Assembly (NCBI RefSeq): GCF_051622035.1
Contig: NC_135357.1
Span: 18,721,256 to 18,785,255, forward strand
Reading direction: 5' to 3'
From: Arctopsyche grandis
Lineage: Eukaryota > Arthropoda > Insecta > Trichoptera > Hydropsychidae
DNA: 64,000 nucleotides
Every line of letters begins with the position of its first letter. Position 1 is the stretch's first letter. Below, piece by piece: positions 25,681-37,760 of the stretch. The notes beneath the pieces are model-generated. The model saw nothing but the letters and a program-made list of their open reading frames with translations, was not told where the DNA came from and made no database searches. The position numbers were made by a program, and so were the translations under genes.

Positions 25681-26110
25681 ACAAATTATTTAACACATGC
25701 TCGTTTATGTATTCGTACCCTTCCAAAGATTTTCTCAATGTCACTTTTTCAGCTTTTTCTTTTTTACATACCTCTTCTTATTTCGCCTTACGATTACTAT
25801 TAAGGAATAATTTTGCCTCTTATCCGATCGTTTCCATACTTTGCCATATTACTCATTTTGGTCATCAATATAAGTAAAAGTATCCGCCATTACGATGGTG
25901 AAAAAAAATCGTATCAGACACGTTTGAAAATACTCCCACGAAGACCAGTCTGATGTTAATCGCCCAAAATGTTCGGTCGCATTGTTAATTCTTGCTGTAT
26001 TTTCGCCATCATCTAGGTCAGATTTTAATTGCTTCTTTTTCACTCTAATTTTGTTTGTATTATAATTAATCAAACATTGAATTCCCACTTAAAGCATTCC
26101 AGGTTTGATA
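25681..26110. other. Intergenic DNA between SLX9-like gene and foldback element
   Basis: Nothing is recognised here beyond AT-rich sequence; a 79-codon minus-strand frame (25849-26088) is not convincing. Confidence 0.4.
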
Positions 26111-26946
26111 ACACTGAGCAACAAAAAAAAATACCAGAGCGGAGACTAGCCAATCTTTACTAAGTTTGGCCCACTGAATTCGAATATGATATTGATTTTT
26201 GTTGGTGGGTGATCGTTTACGAGATATGAGCGTTTAAAAAAATCCGCGATTTTTACAGTTTTTTGGCTTTTGCGGTCTTTAACTCAAAATTTAGGATTGT
26301 TACGCTCAATTGAGTATTGGAATCAATAGTCAGATATTTTTCCTATTAATTGTTATATTTCATTGGTTTAAAATACTTCTAATTAATTGTCTATAATCCA
26401 CCTCACAGAGTACAGCGGTCGGACTACATGCCATCTCGCTTGCCCTAACATATTACGCGATACAACCATATATACAACGAAAGCATTTAAATTGCAATTA
26501 CCGCTTTAGTTAGTACGTTTAGATAAAAAAAAATATTGAGATAGAAAACCAATCCTTATAAACGTGGTGAAATAAAAAATTTGCCAAATAAATGAAAAAT
26601 AGCACCGAAAAGAATCCGTAAAAAAAACTATTTTTTTGACTTTTAAAATTTGCTAGACAATTAATTAGAAGTATTTTAAAGCAATGAAATATAAAAATTA
26701 ATAGAAAAAATATCTGACTATTGATTCCAATACTCACTTTGAGCATAACAATCCTAAATTTTGAGTTAAAGACCGCAAAAGCCAAAAAACTAAAAATCGC
26801 GGATTTTTTTAAACGCTCATATCTCGTAAACGATCACCCACCAACAAAAATCAATATCATATTCGAATTCAGTGGGTCAAACTTAGTAAAGATTGGCTAG
26901 TCTCCGCACTGGTAACTCAAAAACGTGATTTTTTGTTGCTCAGTGT
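26111..26946. mobile_element. Foldback element, 836 bp with about 285-bp inverted arms
   Basis: The left arm (26111-26392) and right arm (26655-26946) are inverted copies, starting ACACTGAGCAACAAAAAA and ending in the mirrored sequence, with a unique spacer of 262 bp. The arms carry gttggtgggtgatcgtttac and tggaatcaatagtcagatat. The left arm lacks a short insert present near the right end (ggtaactcaaaaacgtgatt). No clear target duplication and no coding capacity are seen; an 88-codon minus frame at 26519-26785 is a by-product. Confidence 0.82.
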
Positions 26947-28517
26947 AATTAATTATTCATACCTTTATATTTATATCTTATAAAAACTGTTTTCAAAGGA
27001 GTGGATATATAATATGTATGTAGATATGTATATGTAACTAATCGTCCACACAAAAAATTTTAAGTCATTTTAACCATATTTTCACCAGTCCACACGTTGG
27101 TCGAAGACTACTGTTCTACATCAAGAAAAAAGGCAAATCAAAAGTCACAATTGAAATAAATGTATTTATTCCCACAATTCAATACAATATTGGAAATCTG
27201 AAAAAGCATTAAAAACTAACATAGTCAATTATCGCTATTATAATTCATTTTATTTTATTATATTATATTCAACTTTCCGAGACATCACAGCAAGCATATG
27301 TCACTTGTAGTAGAACAAGAATCACAATGTGTAACGGCAATTATGTACACGTCAGTGAAGCATTACCTATTTGTCTCGTCCAGTTACAAAAGACGAAAAT
27401 AGTTTGTGACAACTATAAATAATTAATAAAATTCATTTGTGTAATAAAAATGTGGTAGTATATTTTTACCACAAAACTTATGGGCAAAAAAATTTAACTA
27501 CCTAATTCTTTTTTCAAACACAAATGTGATATTACTTACATGCAAAGATAAAGCCTTACATACTAAATTAAATATTTGATTGGATAGCAAAGTTGTATTC
27601 TAATGATACCTTAATAGTCCAAAATACACTAAAAAAAGGTGAATCATTTATAAACCTAAGAAAATTTTAATCTCAAATAGTTTTTATCCATTTTGTGTAC
27701 AATGCGAACGGATAATTAATTATATGTTTACAAAATACACAATTGTGATAAATATAATAATTAACTTATTTGTAATTTTTCGTAAACAAGAAATGACGAT
27801 AATTTCAAAGCCAAAAGAAATATTGATGAAATATTTGGTTATCAATGAGAAATTATAATCAGATTGAAATTTATTATTATGGGTTTCAATGAACCGGCAT
27901 AAATAGATCCAAGTAACAAAAAAAAAACACTAATAAATATTAATTTTTTATATTTTTTTTATTTCAACACTAATTTTCTTATAATCAAATTTGATTGGTA
28001 GTTATTCTAAATGCAATTCAAAAAACATGCAGATGATTTTTACATGTAATATTGTTTTAATGTAAGTTTTCAAATTGCAGTTACATAAATGTATGTAAAT
28101 ATTAAAGTTAAGTTGCTAGTTAGACAATGTCGCAAAATCTACTACACACAGTTCATACAAACAAAATTTACCTATGTCTATAAGTGACAACTGATACGAT
28201 ACTAAAATAAAATAAAACAATTTTATAAAAATAAAATACTTCTAAATCTAAAATGTTTAAAATAGGATTTGAAAAATTGTGATGATAAAATACACATTTA
28301 CTGTGTTTGCATTGAGCCCAAAGATTATATCAGTCTTTTTGGTGCATGTAAAACATGGAACTCAAACATACGGCTGATAAGATAACATGACAACAACAAT
28401 GTCACTCACTGTGGGCTCAATATTAACTAAACTATAAACGTATATGAACAATCATAAAATTATAGTTAAATTGAAACACCTCATAATCTCCATAGATATA
28501 ATCAATCTTTAATTTGA
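26947..28517 (-). other. Likely 3' UTR and downstream region of Pep
   Basis: No coding frame. On the minus strand several AATAAA signals are possible, including 27870-27875 and 27165-27170, so the 3' UTR could be long. An inverted repeat ATTGAGCCCA / TGGGCTCAAT (28311-28320, 28412-28421) encloses about 90 bases that would lie in the 3' UTR. Confidence 0.4.
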
Positions 28518-31500
28518 TTAAGCTCTTGAGCCACGTCTACCCCTATTTCCTCGACCACGTCCACGTCCCCTTACCACACGGGGCTTATCAACTTTTTCCA
28601 CTTCAGCCACTGGTGGAAAAGTTGACTCGTCAGCAATGTCACTGGTATCCTGTAATGTATTATTTGTCGACATTGCATCTGTTTCATTAGACTCGTCTAG
28701 CTGGGAGTCGTTCAATACGCTTTCTTCGCATATGCTGCCCTCATTAACACTATCTGGAATTACATAATGATAATGTTAAAAAAATTTCTAATAAAACATA
28801 GCCAAGTAAGTGCATGAAAAATAAAATATTTTCACCATTTCCATTTAGAATTTCCTCATTGTCCGCAGTGTCATCATCTTCTTTCTCAACTTTAAGACGC
28901 TTCCAAGAACCACCCTCCTCGTTTGAACCATCAGCAGAATCTCTCTTAGTGCCGGTTTCCTAATAAAAATTTGGAAACTATAAAAAATCAGTAGAAAAAT
29001 AGATATATGTATGTATATTTAAGTCACTGACTGATGTCACAATATTTAATATTTGGAAAAGTTAGAAATCGATTAAGTTATTTCCAAACAAAACTGCCAT
29101 GTTAACAAATACTTATCAATCAATTACCCATCAATTATATTAAATGAATGTGACGAAATGTATAACTAATCATCTTATATACTGTATTCAATGTATATAA
29201 AGGTATTTCTTTTCTTACCTGATTGGCCTTAAAATTTCCTTTGGAATGAATCAATCGAATGTATGCTTGGAAATGTTTCCAAGTTCTCAGATGAACTTCA
29301 GCAGTTTCATCCGTATCAAAATATTTCTTACATAATGTGCACTGTTTGCACGTAAAGTCAGATATATAACTGATGCCAACAGACCGATCAGTTTGATACC
29401 GTGGCAGATTTTCTCTCGTCATATTGGTAAGATCATCTCCTTCTTTGTAATCTAGCAATAAAATCTTTTCCTCTTGAGATTCTGCCTCTTCATTTCCTTC
29501 CAATTTAGTCTCAGAGTCTTCTTTAACCTGATCTCCATTTTCTTCTTGTGTACCTTCTGCGCCACCTTCTGCGCCACCTTCTGCACCGCCTTCTGCGGCA
29601 CCGTCTTCGTCTTTCTTCACACCTGCGGCTTTCTTTAATTTCATTTCATGCATTGGACGAACCTGAGCTAGTTCTTCTTGGAGAGTTGTAATCATCACGA
29701 CTGTAGAAAAAAATCTCACTTAATTTCATTTGAATATAAATGAAGTGAAATAATTCTTAAAATTTTAAGACTTGATTTTATGTACATATGTAGACTTCTG
29801 AGGCCTATTGACCATACCCGATATACATACATATATAATATATAAAAATGTATACACCAATATACTAATACTTGCCTTCTGGTTTAGACCTGGCTTGAAC
29901 ATCTTTTTGTTTCTCTTGTAACAAACGCAGATGAGGAGCAGTGAGACGATGTTCATCAAGTTCGATCCTCGTGGGAAACTCCTTGCGACAAGTGTTACAT
30001 GAAGGATGTAAGTATTTTTTAAGTTTTTGATGCCCAGGCGAACGTCTATGAGCAGCTGCGTAGAATACATACAAACCACACATTGCGCAGAACACCCTCT
30101 TTGCTCCAGGAACAAATCCACGTTTGCTTCGCTTCATCTCATGAATTTTCAACTCCTGGCGCATAGCATCAGCCGTCATTTGATAGCTTTGCTTAGTTTT
30201 ATCCATCATAATGTTATGTACGCGACCTTTGATGTGATTATCAAAAGAGCGACCATCCCACATTCTTTTCTCACAAATATGACATTCAAGATATTTGGAT
30301 GCAATATCATCAAATTCTGTTTTCACCCCATCTGTTTTCTTATTGGATTGATTTTCCCCTGATTTTTCGTCATTTTCATCATCCTTGACTGCTGTTTCCT
30401 GTTCATCACCTTTATCTTGTTTCCACTCTCGTTTTTCTTCTTTTACTGCAGCATCATCTACATTTGCACTGATACGAAGACAGAAAAAGAAGGATATTAA
30501 AAATATGTTGATACACTATTTGTTACCGTTGATTACCTTTTTAATCTCATTCAATTACAACATAAAATTAATTTTAAACTTATTATTCTCCAATTGATAA
30601 AAAATATTTAGTTTATGAAAATAAAAAAACAATGTGGTAATTAAAATAGTTTTTCAATAGTACAAAATACCTACCATTACTACAAATACCTACCACAATG
30701 TACAAATTCTTAAATATTAATAAACAAAATAATGTTTGATTTCATTGTCATGTTGTAAAAAAAAAATGAATACTTAATTGTATACATTTAGCATAACAAA
30801 TATAATAGTAGAAAAGAGGCGACACTTGCAAATCAGAACTATATCTCTCGAATAAAAGATCATATATTGGAGCAACCACATTTCCAAACAGAAAAAAACT
30901 TAATACAATATTACTTTCTGAACATGGAATAATCATGTTATTAACAAAAAATAATTTCCACCCAGCAAGTCAAATTTTTTTGACCAGATAAAGCTCTCAT
31001 TTGCCATGTTTTGCGTCCAAAGGCTGTTTTAGGGAAAAATAGCCCAAGACATAAATAAAAGCCTATAAAGCCAATTTGACACAGAAAATGCCGTATCGAC
31101 ACAATATATTTTGTAATAAAAGATGCAAATGAAATAGAAGTATGTGGAGATTATTTACATTTAGGTTGATATTGTGTGATACTCGTGAATAAGGAAAAAC
31201 GCCTTTTGGATATCTGAATGGCTCTATGCATTCACCAATACACACAATACGTTGGTGGCAATTGCATCAGAGGAGGAAAGAATTTTAGAAGATTCTTTAG
31301 CTTACCTCTCTGTTACAGTTTCAGCTTTCAACTCTGATGTTTCCTTTGGGATCTCTTGAGTACTTTTCGGCACAGATTTTGCCTTGTTGGTGACGTTGGG
31401 TCGCATGGGGCGACGGATTTTATTCATCATGCGATCATTGCGACCACCTGACATAACACGCCTGTTCATTTGTCCCCCCATTTGCATGTTACGACCATAA

Positions 31501-32475
31501 ATCTATGGGAAATTAATGACTCAAATAATATGGGCCAAACTTGGGATTTGAAAGGCCCACGACTTTCAAATTAATTTACTCAACAAATATAAAATGAATA
31601 GAAAGTACTCAGTAAAATAAACATGCCTTTAACAGGCAAATATATAAGATGTATAAATTGTTTTTTTTTTTCATTTGAAACACAAAACATGATAAAAAAA
31701 AACCACCATGTGTGAATTGCCGGTTTAAGCACACTACATAAGTAGATAAGACAAGAAGTACATATATCTACATTCAAAATGAGAAAACCCCCAGACTAAG
31801 CATTGGAGCCTTCGATTTCAAAGAGAAGTACTTTGAAAAATAAATGTATATGTATGTATAGCAGGCCCCGACACAACAAACCAAAAAATTTAATACAAAT
31901 ATCACTCCTGTGTACAAACTGTACAATAAAAGGAAGACAATTTGTTTCATATTCAAGAAGATATGTCAACGACATAAAATTAAGAATCTTGTAACGAAAT
32001 TAGAATAGAATTATTATTATTCGACAATGTTTCAATTTGTTTTTTGACAAAAATCATGCAATAAACAAATAGTAATGGTAATGGTCAACAGAAACAAACA
32101 GGAACATTGTCATAATAAATTAAATGCAGATAAAATTAAAACGTTTCTCCGATTATTTACTTTGTTCGGGCCAAATCTCTCATCCCTCATGTAGTTAGGG
32201 CCAAAATCACGGCGCACATTAATATCCAACAACGATGGCATTGGATTTTGTCTGGACTGCAATAAATTATTAATAAGATTGCTAGCCAGAGCAATAGTAG
32301 CTTCAGTGCTCGGCGTGGGGCCACCGCCTCCAGAATTCGGCACCACTCCACCTTGCCAAGGGTTCACATTGTACCGAGGACGATCGAAGTTGTCCCGGTC
32401 GAAATTGTTGTAGCCCATGGTACGACGCGGTGGTCCCATGTTGTTGCTATTTTTGTTATTGTAACGGTTCGCCAT
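28518..32475 (-). CDS. Pep: Zinc-finger protein on ecdysone puffs (Pep) homologue
   Basis: Six coding exons read on the minus strand: 32475-32161, 31502-31306, 30468-29876, 29700-29219, 28959-28836 and 28753-28518, giving 648 residues with all phases consistent. Drosophila Pep is an hnRNP-associated nuclear protein bound to active chromatin and transcripts. The N-terminus is rich in N, R and G (MANRYNNKNSNNMGPPRR) with a TIALASNLINNLLQ helix. C2H2-type fingers lie at about residues 233-255, 298-317, 328-350 and 489-511. Between the third and fourth is an acidic region with a GGAE repeat. The tail ends in RGRGRGRGNRGRRG, an RGG-like RNA-binding segment. Intron 3 has a GC donor (GAAG|GCAAGT). 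The start is the first Met, and the splice donor after residue 105 is GTAAAT. Confidence 0.92.
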
Positions 32476-32864
32476 CTTCCTATCTGTAAAACCAACGTCA
32501 ATAACTCTTTATTTTTACACACTTAATGTATACAAAAATAGAATACACACTAAAATTATATTATTATAATATATAATAAAGAACTGTTCAATTTTACTAT
32601 TCTACATAATTATGACAAATGAATACAGTTAAAGAAAAAAAATATACAATCGCATTAAATTTCCTTGAAAATTTACAGAAGAGTATACTTCCAATCATAC
32701 AAAAAAATCAATATTTATTTTAACAGATAAGAATTGTGATATCATAAATTGGGGCTTGGCACTTTGAAATACATTAAGTTGAGAACGGCCGAACAAGGAA
32801 TCCGTTTACTATATTTTGATTTATTGATGGCAATAAATCAAAACATTAGAAAAGATTAGAAGCA

Positions 32865-33831
32865 CAGTAGAACTTCGATTATCTGGACTAATTGGGGACG
32901 AAGGTAGTCTGGATTATCGAAAAAAATTACAATTGAAATGGAAAGATGTGTACATTCAGTATCAATAATTTTTATTCGTCTACATTTACATACATTTATG
33001 ATAACACGAAGATCAATATTAAATTATTCTTTATTGAGAAATTCAAGTATGGATTTTTACTTAAAGTTAGCTGTTCTTTTTAAAGCTGCCAAATCGCGAA
33101 TACTTTTCATACAATAATGGACCAGATATTGGCTGTCCAGACGATCGTCTTTGAATGAACCACATAAAAATACACTCTTCGACTTCTTCATTTCCTGATT
33201 TGTTCATAATCTTACGCTCTAAGCCTTCATCTTCTGAAATATTTAAATCGCGACCACGTTTTCAAGAAACAAATGTTCTTTGAGTATTGAATTTTGAAGA
33301 CAACTGACTCATTTTTCCTTCTTATTTTCAAATTTTTAAGTTATACATTTCACTAATATCTAGCCAAAACTTAATAACCTTATTTTTTTTAATTCAGCTT
33401 TTAAAATGCTATCACTTGAAAGTTCAATCGAGTTCTCCTTTTCATCCATTGATAATGAAATAGCTGTACGAAAATTTTCATTATCAAAGGGATTTGAAAT
33501 CTGATTGTTTGCCTCTTCAGGTTTAGGAAAGTAGATAAGAAATTATGTAAGGTTTCAAATACTTTCTGATTTTCTAATCATACTTTCAATTTTATCCGAT
33601 CGTCATCGAACTGTTCTGAGTTGTCGAATTCAAATTATTTAAACGCGGTAAATTTAAAATCCATGCCGGACCAGAGGAAAACGACATCGACTATGGTCGA
33701 GTATTGTATTTTGAAGACAACTGACTCATTTCTCTTTCTTATTTCCGAATTTTTATGCTATGCATTTCAAAGCAGCAAAATCATAAAATTTATGTTTATT
33801 TTTAACAATCCGGATAATCGAGGTTCTGCTG
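32865..33831. mobile_element. Tigger-type transposon remnant, 967 bp
   Basis: The left end CAGTAGAACTTCGATTATCT and the right end read inwards, CAGCAGAACCTCGATTATCC, closely match the Tigger/pogo terminal repeat. TA flanks the right end; the left flank is CA, presumably a mutated TA. The interior has only broken frames. A related copy lies at 7397-8374. Confidence 0.72.
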
Positions 33832-34120
33832 TATTCAGAATAATGGTAGGCTGCAATAGTTGTTCAGTGTAGTAGTTAATACTAATAATCTAAGGAATCA
33901 GGAACAAAATTTAGAGGGCTCGGATTCGGAAACCACCTCATCTGGGTCACCTTGGCTGAGCGAATCTTACGTCAGACTTTCGTATGCTTCTCAAATGGCA
34001 CTACTCTTTCGAACTATCTTGTCTATCATCGATCGAGGGGAAAAACTAAAATGCTCAAACGGCAAGCCACGCCTTCCGTGTCAGGAAAACGTTAACTAAC
34101 TGCATTACGTAGCCTCGAGA
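33832..34120 (+). other. Open frame of unknown meaning
   Basis: A 79-codon frame (33860-34099) beginning MFSVVVNTNN and containing SGSPWLSESYVRLSYASQMA has mixed composition but no recognisable domain. It directly precedes the GC-rich island at 34.1-34.5 kb, so it may belong to the same unknown transcription unit or be chance. Confidence 0.25.
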
Positions 34121-34224
34121 GTCGTCAGTTGAGTCGAACCTCGAGCGAAAAGTCAGTCGAGTCGAACGGTCAGCTGAGGAGACGTCGACAAGCCACGATC
34201 TACGGAGACCTGCGATCCGCAAAA

Positions 34225-34484
34225 AAGGGAAGCTAAGAGGCGGAAGCGGAAGCGGAAGCGGCGTGCGGCTATCGGCACCAATCGGCGAGCGGCTACTAGC
34301 AGCCAAGAACCAATAACGGCGATATCACTCACCCAAGAGCTGGCTATCAACGCTGCGTAGAGCAGAGTAGAGGTAGCAAAGACGGTCGACTCCACCGACA
34401 CCGACACCGACACCGACACCTGACAGAAACCGGCGTCGCTTCACACTCCCACTCCCACTCCCACTCCCACTTCCACTTCCACTT
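34225..34484 (+). repeat. Cluster of three hexamer arrays in a GC-rich island
   Basis: GGAAGC repeats at about 34240-34263, CCGACA repeats at about 34395-34420 and CACTCC repeats at about 34441-34484 lie in one GC-rich island of some 450 bp. Minus-strand frames over this block (KWKWEWEWE, GSGSGSGS) are repeat translations. Confidence 0.7.
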
Positions 34485-34504
34485 GAGGCCGCAAAGCGCA
34501 CAAC

Positions 34505-34657
34505 ATGGACGAACTTCCGGAAAGCCACGGCCTGAAGCTCCACATTTACGTCCATGAACCAACTGTTTTTAATTTACGTCTCTACGGATATTCCTTGACT
34601 TACAACGGAGATACATTCTTGTACCACAATCGCAAGTCAAAGTCGAATTTTATATAA
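34505..34657 (+). CDS. Candidate 50-residue small gene or first exon, function unknown
   Basis: ATG at 34505 opens MDELPESHGLKLHIYVHEPT and continues VFNLRLYGYSLTYNGDTFLY to a stop at 34655-34657. Composition is balanced, with codon use unlike the AT-rich flanks, and it starts directly after the hexamer-rich island, which contains initiator-like TCAGTT and TCAGTC motifs at about 34127 and 34153. I do not recognise it. It could be a short peptide gene, a 5' exon, or the start of a decayed mobile element. Confidence 0.3.
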   Translation: MDELPESHGLKLHIYVHEPTVFNLRLYGYSLTYNGDTFLYHNRKSKSNFI

Positions 34658-34865
34658 AATATCAAAATGCTAAAAGGAAATAATCAATTTTATTCATCTC
34701 AAAATGCTTTACATTTCAATGCCGCCAAAGGCATCTATCCTATGCCAAAAAACCATTTAAACTATTGTTGTGTTTTTAACAAGCTGAGTGCATTTGTCCT
34801 AATTCTATTCAATTCGAGGGTTTTATGATACCATGTGGTTTTGAGTAAAAAGTTTCAATTTTGAG

Positions 34866-36167
34866 CAGTGGCGGATCCTGAAAATTTGCAGGGTGGGTGA
34901 GTATGTAGATAGAGTACTTATTTTCGAAAATGCATTTTAAACTTTTTGAAAAGTTGATTTTGCGCTGAATAGTCCGTGCATTGGATTATCTGCGCCGAAA
35001 AGTCAACACTGAGTTGTCGGGGTACCTGTAACGGCAGTTATCTCGAAAATCAACTTTATACAGTTTAAAGCGGAAATTCCCAGTGTAGGCGAAGGATCGT
35101 GGATCAGCGGATCAAAAAAGCGAAAATTTTTTTCCAAAAATCTTCACATGGTCAACAAAAATAGACTATCAAGCTGAGTCACTAAAAAACTATCAATTAA
35201 CTTAATTTATACCGACAGTCTTTTCACTTAAAAACCAAAATGTACTTGCTTCGAAATAATAAAATCTTTTTTTTTCAAATCACATAGCAGCGATTATTTT
35301 ATTAGTTACCCAAAAGTAACATACATAAGAAATAAACGTAGCATTCATAGATCCATAATATCTCATTAATCATTAAATTCATAATATTTTCTAGATTCAC
35401 ACTATTCCTTAATTTAGGGGGGTGAGTGCCCCCCTCAAATTACATTCCTGAAAAAAATGTATAATATTTTCAATTAATGTTAATCAAAAATCAGGACTTT
35501 GGGGAGGGGGCCCCCTATCCTATATTTCTATATATGTACATGGATGTGTCTAGATTAGCAATAGATTTTATATTCTGAAACTGTTTAAATTTGTGTATTT
35601 AAATCTTACTATATCGTCGAAGTATAATCAAATGTTATTTTGAAAGTATGAAGTAAATTTTAATCGCTGGTTGATTATGAATCGTCCCATCAAAATTGTT
35701 CTAAGCAATTCAGTTTTTATTATTCACGGAAATTTGTTTATTCCCATTTTTATTACAGTAGGAAGTTGTTACATAGGTATTGGTATATACATAATATTGA
35801 GGTTGGAAATGGGCCCGGCAAAAGAGCCCACGCAAATGTTGAAACTTATATTTCAAGCCTAATAAAAAAAGTTAACCGATCCTTGGGTTGTTAAAGCAGG
35901 TATTAGTTGTCTGTGTATATCGTAAGAAATTTCTTTTGTTGAAATACCTAAAGTGCAATATCCTATAAATTTTTACACACGTGAAATAGTTAAAAAGTTA
36001 TTTAATTTTACTGAGGGCCCATATTTTCTAACAGATAGTGGGGCCCACATGCCATCGGGCATGTTCGCTTGTATGGCTAGTCCGGCACTGTGTATATGTA
36101 TAATATTATGTAGTTCCTTTAGGGTAGTGGCCATTAGCTTCGTGCCACCACGATGGATCCGCCAGTG
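34866..36167. mobile_element. Probable composite hAT element, 1302 bp
   Basis: CAGTGGCGGATCC at the left matches the inverted right end (GGATCCGCCAGTG) at 12 of 13 positions. The flanks attttgag (34858-34865) and gttttgat (36168-36175) agree at six of eight. Inside are a fragment of the 8886-9638 hAT family (35165-35450, ending CAAATTACATTCCTG) and another hAT end, read inwards CAGTGCCGGACTAGCC at about 36068-36084. No intact transposase is present. Confidence 0.58.
35165..35450. repeat. Fragment of the 8.9 kb hAT family
   Basis: It shares tcactaaaaaactatcaatta, taccgacagtctt, gcagcgattattt, acccaaaagtaacata and gattcacactattcc with 8945-9600 but lacks the (GT)n repeat inserted there. It therefore records the uninterrupted state of that family. 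Confidence 0.6.
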
Positions 36168-36289
36168 GTTTTGATCGGCATTTCTATGAACTTGTAAGAA
36201 ACCTGTCACCATAGATATAGAAAGTAAGTTTTAATTCCTTATTTTTAAAAATAACCGACTTCTAATACAAGACGTTCACCTTTCACATA

Positions 36290-36614
36290 ATTACAATTAA
36301 TGTGATGTAATAGCTCATGTAATGCTTGACGAACAGGGTTACGTGGGAAAATGGGAAGAGGGCGGGAACTCCGCTCGACTTGGGGTGATTCTTTCTACTA
36401 GAACAGGGAGAACTGATCTCGACCGTGTCCGAGGGAAAACTCTTATGAAAAGATTCGCCTGGCTTCTTCTCGCGCGCACGGAAATCAACGTCTGTGAAGT
36501 AGGGGTTGGCAGCCTGATACCAACCTAACTATTGAAATTGCTGCCAACTGAAAGAACGACGAGGAAGACGTAGTGTTACAAAATATGTAATTATTTATTG
36601 TTCATTCATACTGA
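36290..36614. other. GC-richer block, possible retroelement LTR remnant
   Basis: From about 36330 to 36560 the sequence is GC-richer (gggcgggaactccgctcgac, cttcttctcgcgcgcacgga) and abuts the LTR copies to the right. It resembles LTR-type sequence in composition, but I see no convincing TG...CA ends or target duplication. Confidence 0.3.
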
Positions 36615-37760
36615 TATAGGGGTGAAACGAATGAGACGACTGGCAGGTTGATACACGTGTTTTTATTATGGCAGTTGAAGACGGAGTGATGATACCACTC
36701 CAAACACAGCCGAGTTGGTCCTATAGGGGATGAACGAATGAGACGACTGGCATGTTAATGCACGTGTTTTATTTATGACAGCTGAAGGCAGAGTGAGGTA
36801 GCTAACTCTGAACACAATCGAGTTGGTCCCCACTCGCAGGAAGGTGACCAAACTCGACCATGTCGTATAGCGAGCCGCCACATCACTCCCTCCCCAGCAT
36901 CAGCGATACAAAAATTACAAAAAAACAAATTTTACAAAAGGAAAAAAATTATTGTTACACAAAGTGAAAAAAATATTGAGTGGGGAGAAAAAAATTTGTT
37001 GACGTGGGTCATCCGCTGTGTAGGTGCACCGCCCTGAATGGTCGGTACATTCGAGGGCGGTGACGTCGCGAGCAGGACGGTGGGTCATCCGGTGGTCGCG
37101 GTGATGCAATGCTGCGCCGGCGCCGCTCGTCCGAGGCTGATGTCGGTTGGTGGGGTGGCGGGGGCGGCGGGGGCGGCAGGGGCATCGATGTGGTTGATGA
37201 TACTCCGAGCTGGACCGTGAGTCGTTGTGGCACTGCCGCCCGTCCGGCGTGACGACGCTCGTGGGGACGAACGGGGCCTTGATGATGATGATGGTGCTGA
37301 GGTGGTGTATGTCTAGTGGTGCCGGATGACCGTTCTATGTGTACTGGATCGCGCATGACTCCACATCCAGCTGTCAAGATCGTCGTCTCATTCGCTCACC
37401 TATTTTTATTAAGCACCTGTCATCGACGTTGTGGCTGGACTCTAGTCGGTAGGTAGGTAGCCGTGTCTGCTCGTTTATTGTCACCCGCGGCGTGCTGTGT
37501 CGATGGCGGTGGGTATCTTTCCCGCCTGGCTCGGCGAGGCAGGGATGAGCATGCTGAATTAATCGAGGCTGCGTGGCTCGATGTCGGGGGTCACCAGTTA
37601 TAGGGGATGAATGAATGAGACGACTGGCATGTTGAATGCACGTGTTTTATTTATGACAGCTGAAGGCAGAGTGAGGTAGCTAACTCCGAACACAATCGAG
37701 TTGGTCCCCACTCGCAGGAAGGTGACCAAACTCGACCATGTCGTATAGCGAGCCGCCACA
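36615..37760 (-). mobile_element. Miniature LTR retroelement with a third LTR fragment
   Basis: Two direct repeats of about 161 bp (36722-36882 and 37599-37760) share TATAGGGGATGAA...GAGCCGCCACA. Read on the minus strand they begin TGTGGCGG. The upstream copy is followed by a primer-binding-site-like ACTGGTGACCCCCG (37585-37598), and the downstream copy is preceded by a purine tract, GGGGAGGGAGTGA (36883-36895). The interior is only about 716 bp, GC-rich, with a proline/histidine-rich minus frame at 37009-37377 and no polymerase. A diverged partial LTR (36615-36721) abuts the downstream LTR. Confidence 0.75.

Noticed and set aside
26519-26785. 88-codon hydrophobic minus frame
   Set aside because: It lies across the spacer and right arm of the foldback element and is a by-product of poly-A/T.
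34153-34562. Three overlapping minus-strand frames rich in SGSG, KWEWEW or SVSVSV
   Set aside because: All come from the hexamer arrays read in different frames.
36615-36882. Tandem promoter duplication upstream of EDRF1
   Set aside because: The repeated blocks are LTRs with adjacent primer-binding-site and purine tract, so a retroelement explains them better.
37009-37377. Proline/histidine-rich 122-codon minus frame
   Set aside because: It lies inside the miniature LTR element; it could be a gag scrap but has no recognisable domain, so I did not call it a gene.
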